From a virus, in the IMG/VR virus record IMGVR_UViG_3300008107_000014, positions 51,208-115,207 of that record: a stretch of DNA of 64,000 nucleotides; one strand, given 5' to 3'. Positions 30,611 to 38,580 of the stretch are shown here, piece after piece; within the stretch, counting starts at the first letter, position 1, and each line of letters starts with the position of its first letter. The notes below the pieces were generated by a model that worked only from the letters and a program-made list of their open reading frames with translations, was not told where the DNA came from and searched no databases. The position numbers and the translations under genes were made by a program.

Positions 30611-32907
30611 GTAGTGATATTAGTAAAACCAATCTCTGCAACTTCGACGTCTGGCTTAACTAGTTTCTTTTTGTTATCAGCAATATCAAAATCTAGTTTT
30701 CCATCAACAACTGTTATAGTGATCTTGCCACCGCCTTGCAATTCTCCAAATAGAATTTTGCGACTCAGCGGACTTTTAATCTCTGTATCAATAACACGTT
30801 GCAGCGGACGAGCACCCATTTTACTATCAAAGCCCTTTTCTGCTAGATACCTAATAGCATCTTTATTAGCATTAATAGTGATGTTTTTATCTTTTAGTAG
30901 ACCAGACAACTCAGAAACAAACTTTTCAACAATACTATAAACAATATCCTGACCTAGTTTATTGAACTTAATAGTGGCATCTAATCGATTGCGAAACTCT
31001 GGTTTAAAGAATTTCTTAACTGCTTTATCGTCCTCGCCTGTGCGTTCAGCACTGCCAAAACCAATTACACTCTTTTCGCTGTCAGCAGCACCTAGATTAC
31101 TTGTCATAATCAAAATTGTATTGCGACCGTCTGCTACTTTACCGTTGGAACCTGTTACAAATCCATTATCCATAAATTGCAACATAATGTTAGAAACATC
31201 CGGATGTGCTTTTTCAATTTCATCTAGCAATAAAACGCAGTTGGGATTTTCCTGCAATTTAGTAATCAATTGACCTGCATTATCATCAAATCCAACATAG
31301 CCCGGAGGAGCGCCGATCAATTTAGCAACTGAATGCTTTTCCTGGAATTCGCTCATATCGAAACGAATCAAAGGCATTGACATCTTTTCTGCAAGTTGTT
31401 TAGCAGTTTCTGTTTTACCGCAGCCAGTTGGACCAAGGAATAGAAAACTACCGATCGGTTTGTTAGGGCTTTTCATTCCGGCTTGTGCCACAAAAATTTT
31501 ATCTAGCAAATTATCGACCGCACTATCTTGACCAAACACAGCAGCTTTAATATTCTTTTCTAGGTTGCCAAGATTTTTACTTTCTTTTTGTGCAATATTT
31601 TCAACAGGCATATTAATCATCTTACTGACTTCAAACATAATTTGTTCAACATCAACAATATTAATAACATCTGTGGTATCGTCATCACGCAATTTGTAAC
31701 GTGCTGATGCACAGTCGATAACATCGATTGCTTTATCTGGCAACTTTTTATCGGCCATATACTTAATTGATAACTTAACAGCTTGTTCAATAGCAGCATC
31801 AGTAATTTTAACGTTATGGTGTTTTTCGTAATACTTTTTAACACCTTTAACAATTTTAACTGCAAGTTCTGGAGTAGGTTCATCGATTGTGATACGTTGG
31901 AAACGGCGCATTAATGCACGATCACTTTCAAAGTGCTTGCGATATTCTTCCCAAGTAGTTGATGCAATTAGTTTAATAATACCTTTTGTAAGTATTGGTT
32001 TGAGAATATTTGCTAGGTCGTTGGCGCTTTGATTAGCAGCCCCTGCACCCTGCATCATATGTGCTTCGTCGATGAAAAGAATAATATTGCCTTTCTTTTC
32101 CAATGCAGCTAATACAGCCTTAATCCGTTCTTCAAAGTCTCCACGATACTTACTGCCGGCAAGTAGAGCACTGATGTCTAATGTGTATACTTGATGATCC
32201 TGGATAAACTTAGGAACTTTCTTTTCGTGAATTTTACGTGCTAGTCCTTCGGCAATAGCAGTCTTGCCTACACCAGGATCACCAACCATTAGCACGTTAC
32301 ATTTATTACGTCGAGCAAGTACCAATTGAACTTTTTCAAGTTCTTCGTCCCGCCCAATTACAGGATCGATCTTTTTCTGTTTAGCTTGTAGTGACAGATT
32401 GGAACAAAATGAATTAATAATTTTCTCTACCTGATTTGAATTTGTTATTTGATTAGGTTCTTCATTTTCTTCACCGCCAAAGTTTTCTTGGCAATATTTA
32501 ATAAATTTTTCTTTGCTAATCCCACCCTTGGACAAATAGTAATATGCAAACGAATTCTTTTCACTGAGCATACTTACTAATACATCGATTGGTTCAATGG
32601 TTTGCCTTCCACTAAACAGTACTTGTGTAAAGCAGCGATTTAATACACGCTCTACACTGTTTGTTTTTTTAGGTTTATCGCCGTCGGAATTTTTAAGCTC
32701 ATCAAGATTATTTTTAACAAATAATGCTAATTGCTCTTTAATGTATTTTGAATTAGCACCGAATTCTTCTAGAATTTTAAAAGAGTCGTTGTCTAACATA
32801 ATACTGTATAGAACATGTTCTAGAGTTATATACTCATGCGTATTATCTTGAGCGATTTTAATAGCTTTCTCAAAGATTATCTGCAAGGAGTCGCTGGGCT
32901 GAATCAT
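30607..32907 (-). CDS. clpA: ClpA-like AAA+ unfoldase with ClpP-type loop
   Basis: A 766-residue protein; ATG at 32907 overlaps the def stop as TAATG. Clp N-domain repeats lie at 1-145. AAA1 has Walker A GDPGVGKT (209-216) and Walker B ILFIDEAH. AAA2 has GPTGCGKT (493-500) and LLLDEIEKAH. There is no ClpB-type middle domain. A VIGFG loop at 615-619 sits where ClpA has its ClpP-docking IGL loop, so docking with host ClpP is likely. Partner proteins in the operon (DnaJ, def) support a proteostasis role. Confidence 0.88.
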   Translation of the reverse strand: MIQPSDSLQIIFEKAIKIAQDNTHEYITLEHVLYSIMLDNDSFKILEEFGANSKYIKEQLALFVKNNLDELKNSDGDKPKKTNSVERVLNRCFTQVLFSGRQTIEPIDVLVSMLSEKNSFAYYYLSKGGISKEKFIKYCQENFGGEENEEPNQITNSNQVEKIINSFCSNLSLQAKQKKIDPVIGRDEELEKVQLVLARRNKCNVLMVGDPGVGKTAIAEGLARKIHEKKVPKFIQDHQVYTLDISALLAGSKYRGDFEERIKAVLAALEKKGNIILFIDEAHMMQGAGAANQSANDLANILKPILTKGIIKLIASTTWEEYRKHFESDRALMRRFQRITIDEPTPELAVKIVKGVKKYYEKHHNVKITDAAIEQAVKLSIKYMADKKLPDKAIDVIDCASARYKLRDDDTTDVINIVDVEQIMFEVSKMINMPVENIAQKESKNLGNLEKNIKAAVFGQDSAVDNLLDKIFVAQAGMKSPNKPIGSFLFLGPTGCGKTETAKQLAEKMSMPLIRFDMSEFQEKHSVAKLIGAPPGYVGFDDNAGQLITKLQENPNCVLLLDEIEKAHPDVSNIMLQFMDNGFVTGSNGKVADGRNTILIMTSNLGAADSEKSVIGFGSAERTGEDDKAVKKFFKPEFRNRLDATIKFNKLGQDIVYSIVEKFVSELSGLLKDKNITINANKDAIRYLAEKGFDSKMGARPLQRVIDTEIKSPLSRKILFGELQGGGKITITVVDGKLDFDIADNKKKLVKPDVEVAEIGFTNITT

Positions 32908-33401
32908 TATTTGGTCTTCCTTAATTTTTTCATAGCTAATTGTAACTTCATCTGCGACACTTTGTCTACAAAACAAATGCCATCTAAATGATCGTACTCG
33001 TGTTGGAAGCATCTAGCAAGATAGCCGTCTATCTTTACCTCGTGCAAATTACCTTTTGAATCTTGATATTGTGCAACAATCCAGTCCGGACGTTTGATAG
33101 TTAACCATAAGTCTGGATAACTTAAACACCCTTCTTTGAATAATGCTTGCTCAGTACTGTATTCTAAGATGTGTGGATTGAATACTGCAAACGGCTGCGG
33201 GAATCCCGGAACATTATCACTGCCGATTACAAATACTCGCTTGTTCAAGCCAAATTGATTAGCAGCAAGACCAACTCCATGATTTGCAACCATGAACTCG
33301 ATCATTTCTTTTTCAAGTAATTCTGCATCACCGTCTGTTTTAAAATCCCACGCTATACTCGGTGTAGTAAGCGTATCATGAACACCTAATTTAATTTCCA
33401 T
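32907..33401 (-). CDS. def: Peptide deformylase
   Basis: A 164-residue metallo-hydrolase that removes the formyl group from nascent proteins. The three family motifs are intact: GVGLAANQ (42-49), EGCLS (90-94, metal Cys) and HEYDH (134-138, catalytic Glu). Phage deformylases are known in T4-like cyanophages, where they may help maturation of highly expressed proteins. The ATG at 33401 overlaps the dnaJ end by 11 bases. Confidence 0.95.
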   Translation of the reverse strand: MEIKLGVHDTLTTPSIAWDFKTDGDAELLEKEMIEFMVANHGVGLAANQFGLNKRVFVIGSDNVPGFPQPFAVFNPHILEYSTEQALFKEGCLSYPDLWLTIKRPDWIVAQYQDSKGNLHEVKIDGYLARCFQHEYDHLDGICFVDKVSQMKLQLAMKKLRKTK

Positions 33402-34233
33402 GTTTAAGTCTGGTGACAAGTTCTCGTTGCTCTTCTGTTAAATTTTTAGGAATGCCAACTTTAACTTTAACCATTAGTTTACCTTTAATTTTATTATGCA
33501 CATCTGGTAATCCTTCGTTAGAACAACTAAACACTGTGTCAGGCTGTGTTCCTGGTGGAATAGTGATGCTAATTACTCTGTTGTCTAGGGTATGAAGTTC
33601 GATGGCAGTACCTAGCATTGCATCCCATACTGACATTTTCCACTCGCAGGTTAAATTGTTATGCTCTCGTTGAAAGACATCGTGTGGTCGAACTTTAATA
33701 TTTACAATTAAATCACCAGGTGGCGTATTGGGTATACCTGTGTCGCCCATGCCGCCGTATTTAATTTGTTGACCGTGATGTACACCTGCTGGTATATTAA
33801 TAGTTATTAATTTACGTTGCCCGGCAGGCATTCCGATCTCAGCTTCTATGTTTTTTCCGTGGAGCACATCGGCCAATGTAACTTCTACTGTGACTTGAAT
33901 GCTGGAATTTCTACGCTGGCGTTGCTGATGAAATCCACCAAAGGGATTAAACCCAAAGTGATTAAACACATCTTCAAATCCAGGATGCCCGCCAAATCCA
34001 AATCCACCTTGCTGTGGCCCACCGCCTTGTTGTTTAAGCGGATCTACTCCCATATCAACCATTTGTTTTTTCTGCGGATCACTGAGTACATCATATGCTT
34101 CACTGACCTGTTTAAACATCGCTTCGTTGCCTCCGCGATCTGGATGATGTTTCATTGCTGCTTTTTTATAAGCTTTTTTAATTTCGTCTGGAGAAGCTCC
34201 AGGTGTAAGTCCAAGTGTTGAATAATATTCCAT
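33391..34233 (-). CDS. dnaJ: DnaJ/CbpA-type co-chaperone
   Basis: A 280-residue J-domain protein. The J domain begins at MEYYSTLGLTPGAS, with HPD at 30-32. A Gly/Phe/Gln-rich segment follows at 75-110, then two C-terminal beta domains (GQQIKYGGMGDTGIPNTPPGDLIV). It has no zinc-finger CxxCxGxG repeats, so it is CbpA-like. It stimulates host DnaK. The start at 34233 is chosen because the TATAAT box ends 7 bases upstream, which would give a leaderless message; a Met at 34242 lies inside that box. Confidence 0.93.
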   Translation of the reverse strand: MEYYSTLGLTPGASPDEIKKAYKKAAMKHHPDRGGNEAMFKQVSEAYDVLSDPQKKQMVDMGVDPLKQQGGGPQQGGFGFGGHPGFEDVFNHFGFNPFGGFHQQRQRRNSSIQVTVEVTLADVLHGKNIEAEIGMPAGQRKLITINIPAGVHHGQQIKYGGMGDTGIPNTPPGDLIVNIKVRPHDVFQREHNNLTCEWKMSVWDAMLGTAIELHTLDNRVISITIPPGTQPDTVFSCSNEGLPDVHNKIKGKLMVKVKVGIPKNLTEEQRELVTRLKHGN

Positions 34234-34240
34234 AGTCTTC

Positions 34241-34269
34241 ATTATACATGTGAAAAAGGACTGTGTCAA
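34241..34269 (-). promoter_or_regulatory. Perfect sigma70 promoter TTGACA-17-TATAAT before dnaJ
   Basis: The minus strand has exact TTGACA (34264-34269), a 17-base spacer and exact TATAAT (34241-34246). The -35 lies in the loop of the upstream terminator. The predicted start is about 34233-34234, at the dnaJ ATG. Confidence 0.85.
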
Positions 34270-34281
34270 ACAGTCCTTTTA
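34254..34281 (-). terminator. Intrinsic terminator between the secreted-protein gene and dnaJ
   Basis: AAAAGGACTG, a 7-base loop, and CAGTCCTTTTT on the minus strand. The stem is a perfect 10 pairs with T-run, 26 bases after the stop of the 34307 gene. TTGACA of the dnaJ promoter lies in the loop. Confidence 0.88.
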
Positions 34282-34306
34282 TTTACTTCAGTATAAGCTG
34301 GATAAA

Positions 34307-34549
34307 TTATTTTTTATCTTTTGTAGCACCTTCTACTTTAGTGCCTTCGTGTTTTTTGTGTACTTTAACTTCTTTACAGCTTTGTTTTACTTTACCGGTC
34401 TTTTTATCCATTTCTGGTTTGCCGTCTTTGCCTTGTACATCAATACATATTTTTTTAGTTTTTGGAGCTTCTTCAGCCATTGCTGGATTATTCCATGACA
34501 AGAAAGAAACGCTTGCTACTACACATAATGCCCAAAATAAATTTTTCAT
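34307..34549 (-). CDS. Small secreted or periplasmic protein
   Basis: An 80-residue protein with a signal peptide (MKNLFWALCVVASVSFL...), a likely cleavage site at PAMA/EEAP (about residue 25), and a basic Lys-rich mature part containing two Cys residues (ICIDV, QSCKEV). A periplasmic disulphide-containing peptide is predicted. It is next to the holin gene, so it could assist lysis. Family unknown. Confidence 0.6.
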   Translation of the reverse strand: MKNLFWALCVVASVSFLSWNNPAMAEEAPKTKKICIDVQGKDGKPEMDKKTGKVKQSCKEVKVHKKHEGTKVEGATKDKK

Positions 34550-34558
34550 ATTTTTTCC

Positions 34559-35035
34559 TTATAGTTCTGGTTCTGCTGGTTGTACAGGCATTGCTTTTCC
34601 TGTACTAGATATTGCCGGCGCTGCTGGAGCAACAGCAGCTGGTGCTATTGGAGTTGTACCCCAACTTGGTGCTGGTGTAAAACTTGTGCTTGGTGCAGCA
34701 ACTGGCATTGGTGCAGGTGCGCTAAAATTGCTTGATGGTACTTGTGCTCCACCATTGTTTGCTCCACCTAATTTTTCTTGTGTGCGACCAAATGCCGCAA
34801 TACCAAGTACCGCACCCATTGCAATGTGGAATAATCCAGCACCTTGCAAGGTCAGTGGATTCCATTGTGTAATTTGTGTATGGGTAAATGTCTGTAATAG
34901 ACTCCATAGAATTGGGAATATAACCATGTCCATGGTACAGACTAGCATGTACATCCAACCCATCATTGGACGCCACTTACTGTTCATCCAATCTTCTTTT
35001 TTACTTTCGCTCGCACTTTTTACTTCTTCTGACAT
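34559..35035 (-). CDS. Holin, 3-TM holin family-like
   Basis: A 158-residue protein. The segment SKWRPMMGWMYMLVCTMDMVIFPILWSLL, then PLTLQGAGLFHIAMGAVLGIAAFGRTQEK, resembles the Holin_3TMs family that appears in marine phages and gene-transfer agents. The last 75 residues are an Ala/Pro-rich tail, unusual for this family. It lies near the spanins and the endolysin on the same strand. Confidence 0.7.
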   Translation of the reverse strand: MSEEVKSASESKKEDWMNSKWRPMMGWMYMLVCTMDMVIFPILWSLLQTFTHTQITQWNPLTLQGAGLFHIAMGAVLGIAAFGRTQEKLGGANNGGAQVPSSNFSAPAPMPVAAPSTSFTPAPSWGTTPIAPAAVAPAAPAISSTGKAMPVQPAEPEL

Positions 35036-35050
35036 AGTTCGCTCCTATTT
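35036..35050 (-). promoter_or_regulatory. Repeated leader AAATAGGAGCGAACT before holin gene
   Basis: The minus strand reads AAATAGGAGCGAACT then ATG. Nearly the same sequence precedes the 35172 gene and, as GCAGGAGCGAAC, the 36549 gene. A strong shared ribosome-binding leader. Confidence 0.6.
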
Positions 35051-35055
35051 GTCTG

Positions 35056-35172
35056 TTACTTCTTGGCAATCATAGTTTGAATTTTTTCTTGTATTGCTTT
35101 AGCCCAAAACGGTTGAGGAAAATTCCATCCTATAAATGCGCCAACTGCTACCCATAATAAAATATCTAACAT
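35056..35172 (-). CDS. Small single-span membrane protein (38 residues)
   Basis: A 38-residue protein (MLDILLWVAVGAFIGWNFP...) with a hydrophobic helix over residues 2-18 and a basic C-terminus. It follows the repeated AGGAGCGAACT leader and a late promoter box. The pattern is familiar from cyanophages, where it lies near the holin. It may be a holin partner or antiholin, but this is not shown. Confidence 0.6.
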   Translation of the reverse strand: MLDILLWVAVGAFIGWNFPQPFWAKAIQEKIQTMIAKK

Positions 35173-35186
35173 AGTTCGCTCCTATT
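35173..35186 (-). promoter_or_regulatory. Repeated leader AATAGGAGCGAACT
   Basis: Second copy of the AGGAGCGAAC leader, immediately before the ATG at 35172. Confidence 0.55.
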
Positions 35187-35193
35187 GTATACG

Positions 35194-35201
35194 TATTTAT
35201 T
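35194..35201 (-). promoter_or_regulatory. Late T4-type promoter box AATAAATA
   Basis: AATAAATA on the minus strand about 22 bases before the ATG at 35172. It could drive the small membrane protein, holin and secreted-protein genes late in infection. Confidence 0.55.
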
Positions 35202-35973
35202 ATCTTCCGATATATATTTTAGGTTCTGCTTCAGAACGACGTCGTTCTTCATTTTTAGGAAACAGATCATCGCCATATTGCGGATATTTTCTCGAACGAT
35301 CGTAGGCTACCCACATAAACAATGCACCCATAGCAAGGATTATTATCATAATAGCAATCCCTACAATAAATTCACTCTGTAATTGCTTTAATCTAGCATT
35401 CCTGCGTCGATCCTCAATTGCCTGCCTCTTCATCTGTTGGGTTATAAGAACCTTCTGTTCCAACCCCATCTTTTTCATCATAGCATTTACATCAGTCCAT
35501 AATGCGCCTAGTTCTGGTGGACTTTGGTAAATCATGATTTCTTGTAATTCTGTACCCATTTGTTCCAATTGTTTTTTCATTAGAACACGCTGTAAGGCAC
35601 GTTTTGCTAGACTGTCGTCGCCTGTGTAAACCTGAGTCTTGCTACGCTTTTCTTCTTCTTCAAACACTGCCATGCACTTGTAGAAATTATCATAGTATAC
35701 GCCTAGATGATTGCCTATTTCTGTGTAAATGGATGTGGTTTCTTCGCTGCGCTTGTTTAGATCTTTAACACGAGCTTTTTCTTCTTGTAACTGTTTCTTT
35801 GCTTCTGGTGGAACTGGTTTACCATCATACATTTTGTGGAACTGGGAATCAAGGTCTTTTAATACATCCTTGACTTCTCCTGCTGCACCCTTTATGTCCT
35901 TGTATAGTTTACATCCTGCTTTGACAGCAGAAACTGCACCATTAGCAAGGGCAAATAGGGTTAGTGGATCCAC
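35200..35973 (-). CDS. Coiled-coil membrane-anchored protein
   Basis: A 257-residue protein with a GTG start after AAGGAG overlapping the previous stop. The bulk is helical and charged (AGEVKDVLKDLDSQFHKMYDGKPVPPEAKKQLQEEKAR). A single transmembrane segment lies near residues 203-223 (FIVGIAIMIIILAMGALFMWVAY). I recognise the general arrangement from pelagiphage/cyanophage genomes, but not its function. It may be a membrane or structural accessory. Confidence 0.5.
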   Translation of the reverse strand: MDPLTLFALANGAVSAVKAGCKLYKDIKGAAGEVKDVLKDLDSQFHKMYDGKPVPPEAKKQLQEEKARVKDLNKRSEETTSIYTEIGNHLGVYYDNFYKCMAVFEEEEKRSKTQVYTGDDSLAKRALQRVLMKKQLEQMGTELQEIMIYQSPPELGALWTDVNAMMKKMGLEQKVLITQQMKRQAIEDRRRNARLKQLQSEFIVGIAIMIIILAMGALFMWVAYDRSRKYPQYGDDLFPKNEERRRSEAEPKIYIGR

Positions 35974-35985
35974 ACCCTTGGCTCC

Positions 35986-36549
35986 TTAGAACCAAAGGAA
36001 CAGACCATTTAGACTCAATAGTATACCAAACCCTGCTACTGCAAAACTACCCCAGAACATGGCCATGCTTACTGCTAAAATACTTGCAGATAACACAACA
36101 ATGGCTAACTGGTAAGCTGTACTTGCGTATCCAATCCATGGACTAGACTTTTTAGCTTCTTCACGTAGGGCTTCCATTTCTCTTGCTTTGACAGCAATTT
36201 CTTTCTTGTCAGCATCCATGCGTTCTTTTTCAGCTAGAAATTCTGCTTTAATTTTTGGATCAGCAGTTGTTTTAGCAGCAATTTCGTAGCTAACGCCACG
36301 ACCTGCTTTGGCTTGATACTGTGCCCATGTGTTATTAGCACCCAGTGTATTGTTTAATACTGTACTAGATAACTTGCCACCGTACCATGCGTTAACTGCT
36401 AGTAACAATGCAAATATGGAAATAACCATACCCGCTTTGTCTTTTAGTTTTGCTTCACGCTCTGAACGTGATCCAATCGGAGGCTTTGGTGCGTCCGGAT
36501 CTTTTGGTTGTTTGTTGATTAGATTTAATACGCTGTCTATTAATGCCAT
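35986..36549 (-). CDS. DUF4337-like membrane protein
   Basis: A 187-residue protein with an N-terminal helix (GMVISIFALLLAVNAWYGG, about 40-58), the motif LNNTLGANNTWAQYQAKA, a charged helical linker, and two C-terminal membrane segments (about 135-160 and 163-187). This matches the DUF4337 pattern found in bacteria and phages. Function unknown. The leader GCAGGAGCGAAC matches those of the holin genes. Confidence 0.65.
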   Translation of the reverse strand: MALIDSVLNLINKQPKDPDAPKPPIGSRSEREAKLKDKAGMVISIFALLLAVNAWYGGKLSSTVLNNTLGANNTWAQYQAKAGRGVSYEIAAKTTADPKIKAEFLAEKERMDADKKEIAVKAREMEALREEAKKSSPWIGYASTAYQLAIVVLSASILAVSMAMFWGSFAVAGFGILLSLNGLFLWF

Positions 36550-36561
36550 GTTCGCTCCTGC
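36550..36561 (-). promoter_or_regulatory. Repeated leader GCAGGAGCGAAC
   Basis: Third copy of the AGGAGCGAAC leader, here directly before the ATG at 36549. Confidence 0.55.
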
Positions 36562-36572
36562 TTAATATACTA

Positions 36573-37193
36573 CTATTTAACTGATTCGAAGATTTTCTTC
36601 TGCTCTCTATACCATTCTTGCCATGCACTTAGCTTTTCTCTTACTTCGTTACAGGTTCCGTAGTTTTGGACGACTGTGTCGAGGAGTTCAGAGGCTTTAA
36701 CGGTGCTGGGGGTTCCATCAGTTGACTCGGCACGTCCGGCCACTTCATTACGACTGGCGCTGTCGTGCAAGCTGACAGTAGACTTAGGCAAAGTACACTG
36801 ATTATCAAGCTGCTTGCCTGCAACTTCTTTAATAACTTCTCTGTTGATATAAACATTTTCTTTAATCACCTTAACTTTAGTTACAACTTTGGTTTCGATA
36901 ACAGTGTTAACCTGTTGGCTCTTTTCTTCTGCTATTTTAACTTTTGCTTCTAATTCTTCAACTCTAGCCCGCCACGCCATTTCAGTACCGTAGCTGCCAA
37001 ACAAATATGTACCAACAACTAACACAGCTACGCCAATTAATTCTGCAGGCAACTTATACTGCCCCATTAACGGAATCCATGCAACTAATTTACTGGCAAT
37101 ATACAATCCGACACCCAATGTCATCAGTGCATATGTTATCCAAATAAAAATACTATCCGGAATAAGACTTATCATCCATCCGAGTTGATGCAT
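36573..37193 (-). CDS. Rz: Rz-like inner-membrane spanin
   Basis: A 206-residue protein. N-terminal hydrophobic segments (about 13-33 and 49-68) are followed by a long charged coiled coil (WRARVEELEAKVKIAEEKSQQV). This is the layout of an i-spanin, which links inner and outer membranes for the last step of lysis. The Rz1-like lipoprotein gene is nested in it in another frame, which strongly supports the call. It precedes the endolysin on the same strand. Confidence 0.75.
   Translation of the reverse strand: MHQLGWMISLIPDSIFIWITYALMTLGVGLYIASKLVAWIPLMGQYKLPAELIGVAVLVVGTYLFGSYGTEMAWRARVEELEAKVKIAEEKSQQVNTVIETKVVTKVKVIKENVYINREVIKEVAGKQLDNQCTLPKSTVSLHDSASRNEVAGRAESTDGTPSTVKASELLDTVVQNYGTCNEVREKLSAWQEWYREQKKIFESVK
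36574..36581 (-). promoter_or_regulatory. Late-type promoter box GTTAAATA
   Basis: Minor variant of the NTAAATA late box about 25 bases before the DUF4337-like start at 36549. Weaker match than GATAAATA. Confidence 0.35.
36641..36856 (-). CDS. Rz1: Rz1-like outer-membrane spanin lipoprotein, nested in Rz
   Basis: A 71-residue protein encoded entirely inside the Rz-like gene in a different frame. A basic start and hydrophobic segment (SLIISVLCLSLLSAC) end in the lipobox L-S-A-C, so Cys30 should be lipidated. The mature part is short and Pro-rich (PSQLMEPPAPLKP), typical of o-spanins. The nested arrangement is like lambda Rz/Rz1. Its strand and position next to the endolysin agree. Confidence 0.85.
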   Translation of the reverse strand: MFISTEKLLKKLQASSLIISVLCLSLLSACTTAPVVMKWPDVPSQLMEPPAPLKPLNSSTQSSKTTEPVTK

Positions 37194-37195
37194 AA

Positions 37196-37825
37196 TTAAT
37201 GAGCTCCAAATATATGCAATGCATGTTCATAATGTTTAATACGATCTTCTAGGCCAATGTAACCGCCATTGATTTTTCTTGTCATTGTTTTAATGTCGCC
37301 TGCATCTGCTTCTTTATTCAAACCAGTGCTTTCCCAGAAATAGCAAGCAGACTGGACTGCGCCTTCAAATGTTTGTAGATATTCTGAACATTCTTCAACA
37401 GAAATATCTAAGCTACCGGCAAACAACGTATAGTTGTTTTTACCAGTCAGTTGAATTAACCCCCGCCCACAATAGCGATATCCGTCTCCGCTTTCTTCTG
37501 GACCGTTGCCCATGCGGTTAGCATAGACTCTATTGGCAATCATTTCGCCTTTGTTTGCATAACGTGCCGCAGTTGCATCGTCAGTGAAGTACTTGGGAAA
37601 TACCTTACGTAGACTTGCAGCTTTATAATTTAGATTTTCTTTTAAAAATTTAAAACCGCCAGATTCGTGAGCGCATTGAGCTAAGAATGCTGCTACACGG
37701 TGCGGTGTATTAATTTCATACTCTGGTAAAATATCGCATAGTGCTTCGTACCAGTGATCAACATATTGATTGCCTGGAATTACCTGTGCTAGTTGTTGTT
37801 TTTTAAATTCAAATGTAAAACTCAT
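37196..37825 (-). CDS. GH19 endolysin
   Basis: A 209-residue glycoside hydrolase 19 (chitinase/lysozyme class). The catalytic Glu54 lies in CAHESGGF, and GRGLIQLTGKNNY is at 120-132. No LysM, signal peptide or capsid-targeting sequence is visible, so export should need the holin. It is close to the spanin genes and overlaps the following structural gene as ATGA, forming a lysis group with the holin. Confidence 0.9.
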   Translation of the reverse strand: MSFTFEFKKQQLAQVIPGNQYVDHWYEALCDILPEYEINTPHRVAAFLAQCAHESGGFKFLKENLNYKAASLRKVFPKYFTDDATAARYANKGEMIANRVYANRMGNGPEESGDGYRYCGRGLIQLTGKNNYTLFAGSLDISVEECSEYLQTFEGAVQSACYFWESTGLNKEADAGDIKTMTRKINGGYIGLEDRIKHYEHALHIFGAH

Positions 37826-38580
37826 GTTAGTTTCTCCAATACTAAAGACTCGTTCTTATTCTTTAATAAGAACTGTTCACCAATTTTAGTAATACCATAG
37901 TCGCCTAGAACCTTGGTTAACCAAAATACTTCTCCCATGCTTGCTGAATCGAGTTGAATGTTTACTGCTGTGTTTTCTAAAATGTTTTTTGCTGTATCTT
38001 CTGGAACTAGTTTAAATTTAAGTTGCTGATTAAATGGCTTGTGAATAGTAATAACATTTCCATCTAATGTTAAATCATCCATTAATGTTTTGCTAAAGAA
38101 TTTTTTAATGCCTTCGGTTTTAACTTTGGTCATAAGTCCGTCATATTCTTGAGGATTATTAGGAACAAAGTTTTCTAAGGCTTGCTCGTCAATCTTGTGA
38201 GTGGTAAAGTTTTTGTGATATCTAAAACCCCACTCACTTGTATCTGTTAATCGTTTTAGTCCTTCGATAATTTCTTTAATTTGATCGTGCAATTTATCTT
38301 TACGCTCTAGTTCGACGAATACAGTGTATCCGCCGTCCATGTCTTCTCCGCTGCTAACGTCTGCGTCTAAAACAAAACTGTAGCCTCTCTCAATAAATTC
38401 CATCATGTCTTTTGCTGGCAATCTATCTTTAACAGAGAAGCTTAGTACACAGACATCACGGTCTTCTCCCATCTTACTACGATGGCGATCGATTTCGAAC
38501 ATTGGTTCGATGAGATTGTTTAAATCTCCCGGACGAAGTCCTTCGTTAAGCTGCTGGTGCTGCTGCTTCTGGTTGTGCAT
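37822..38580 (-). CDS. Conserved T4-like phage protein (head or tail region)
   Basis: A 252-residue protein. A short N-terminal QLNEGLRPGDLNNLIEPMFEIDRHRSKMGEDRDVCVLSF is well conserved in T4-like marine phages, followed by WGFRYHKNFTTH. The role is unknown; similar proteins lie near structural genes. It overlaps the gene at 38546 by 35 bases and the endolysin by four. Confidence 0.6.
   Translation of the reverse strand: MHNQKQQHQQLNEGLRPGDLNNLIEPMFEIDRHRSKMGEDRDVCVLSFSVKDRLPAKDMMEFIERGYSFVLDADVSSGEDMDGGYTVFVELERKDKLHDQIKEIIEGLKRLTDTSEWGFRYHKNFTTHKIDEQALENFVPNNPQEYDGLMTKVKTEGIKKFFSKTLMDDLTLDGNVITIHKPFNQQLKFKLVPEDTAKNILENTAVNIQLDSASMGEVFWLTKVLGDYGITKIGEQFLLKNKNESLVLEKLT

Noticed and set aside
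34241-34242. DnaJ start at the upstream Met (34242)
   Set aside because: It would lie inside the -10 box, and the J domain starts at the next Met.
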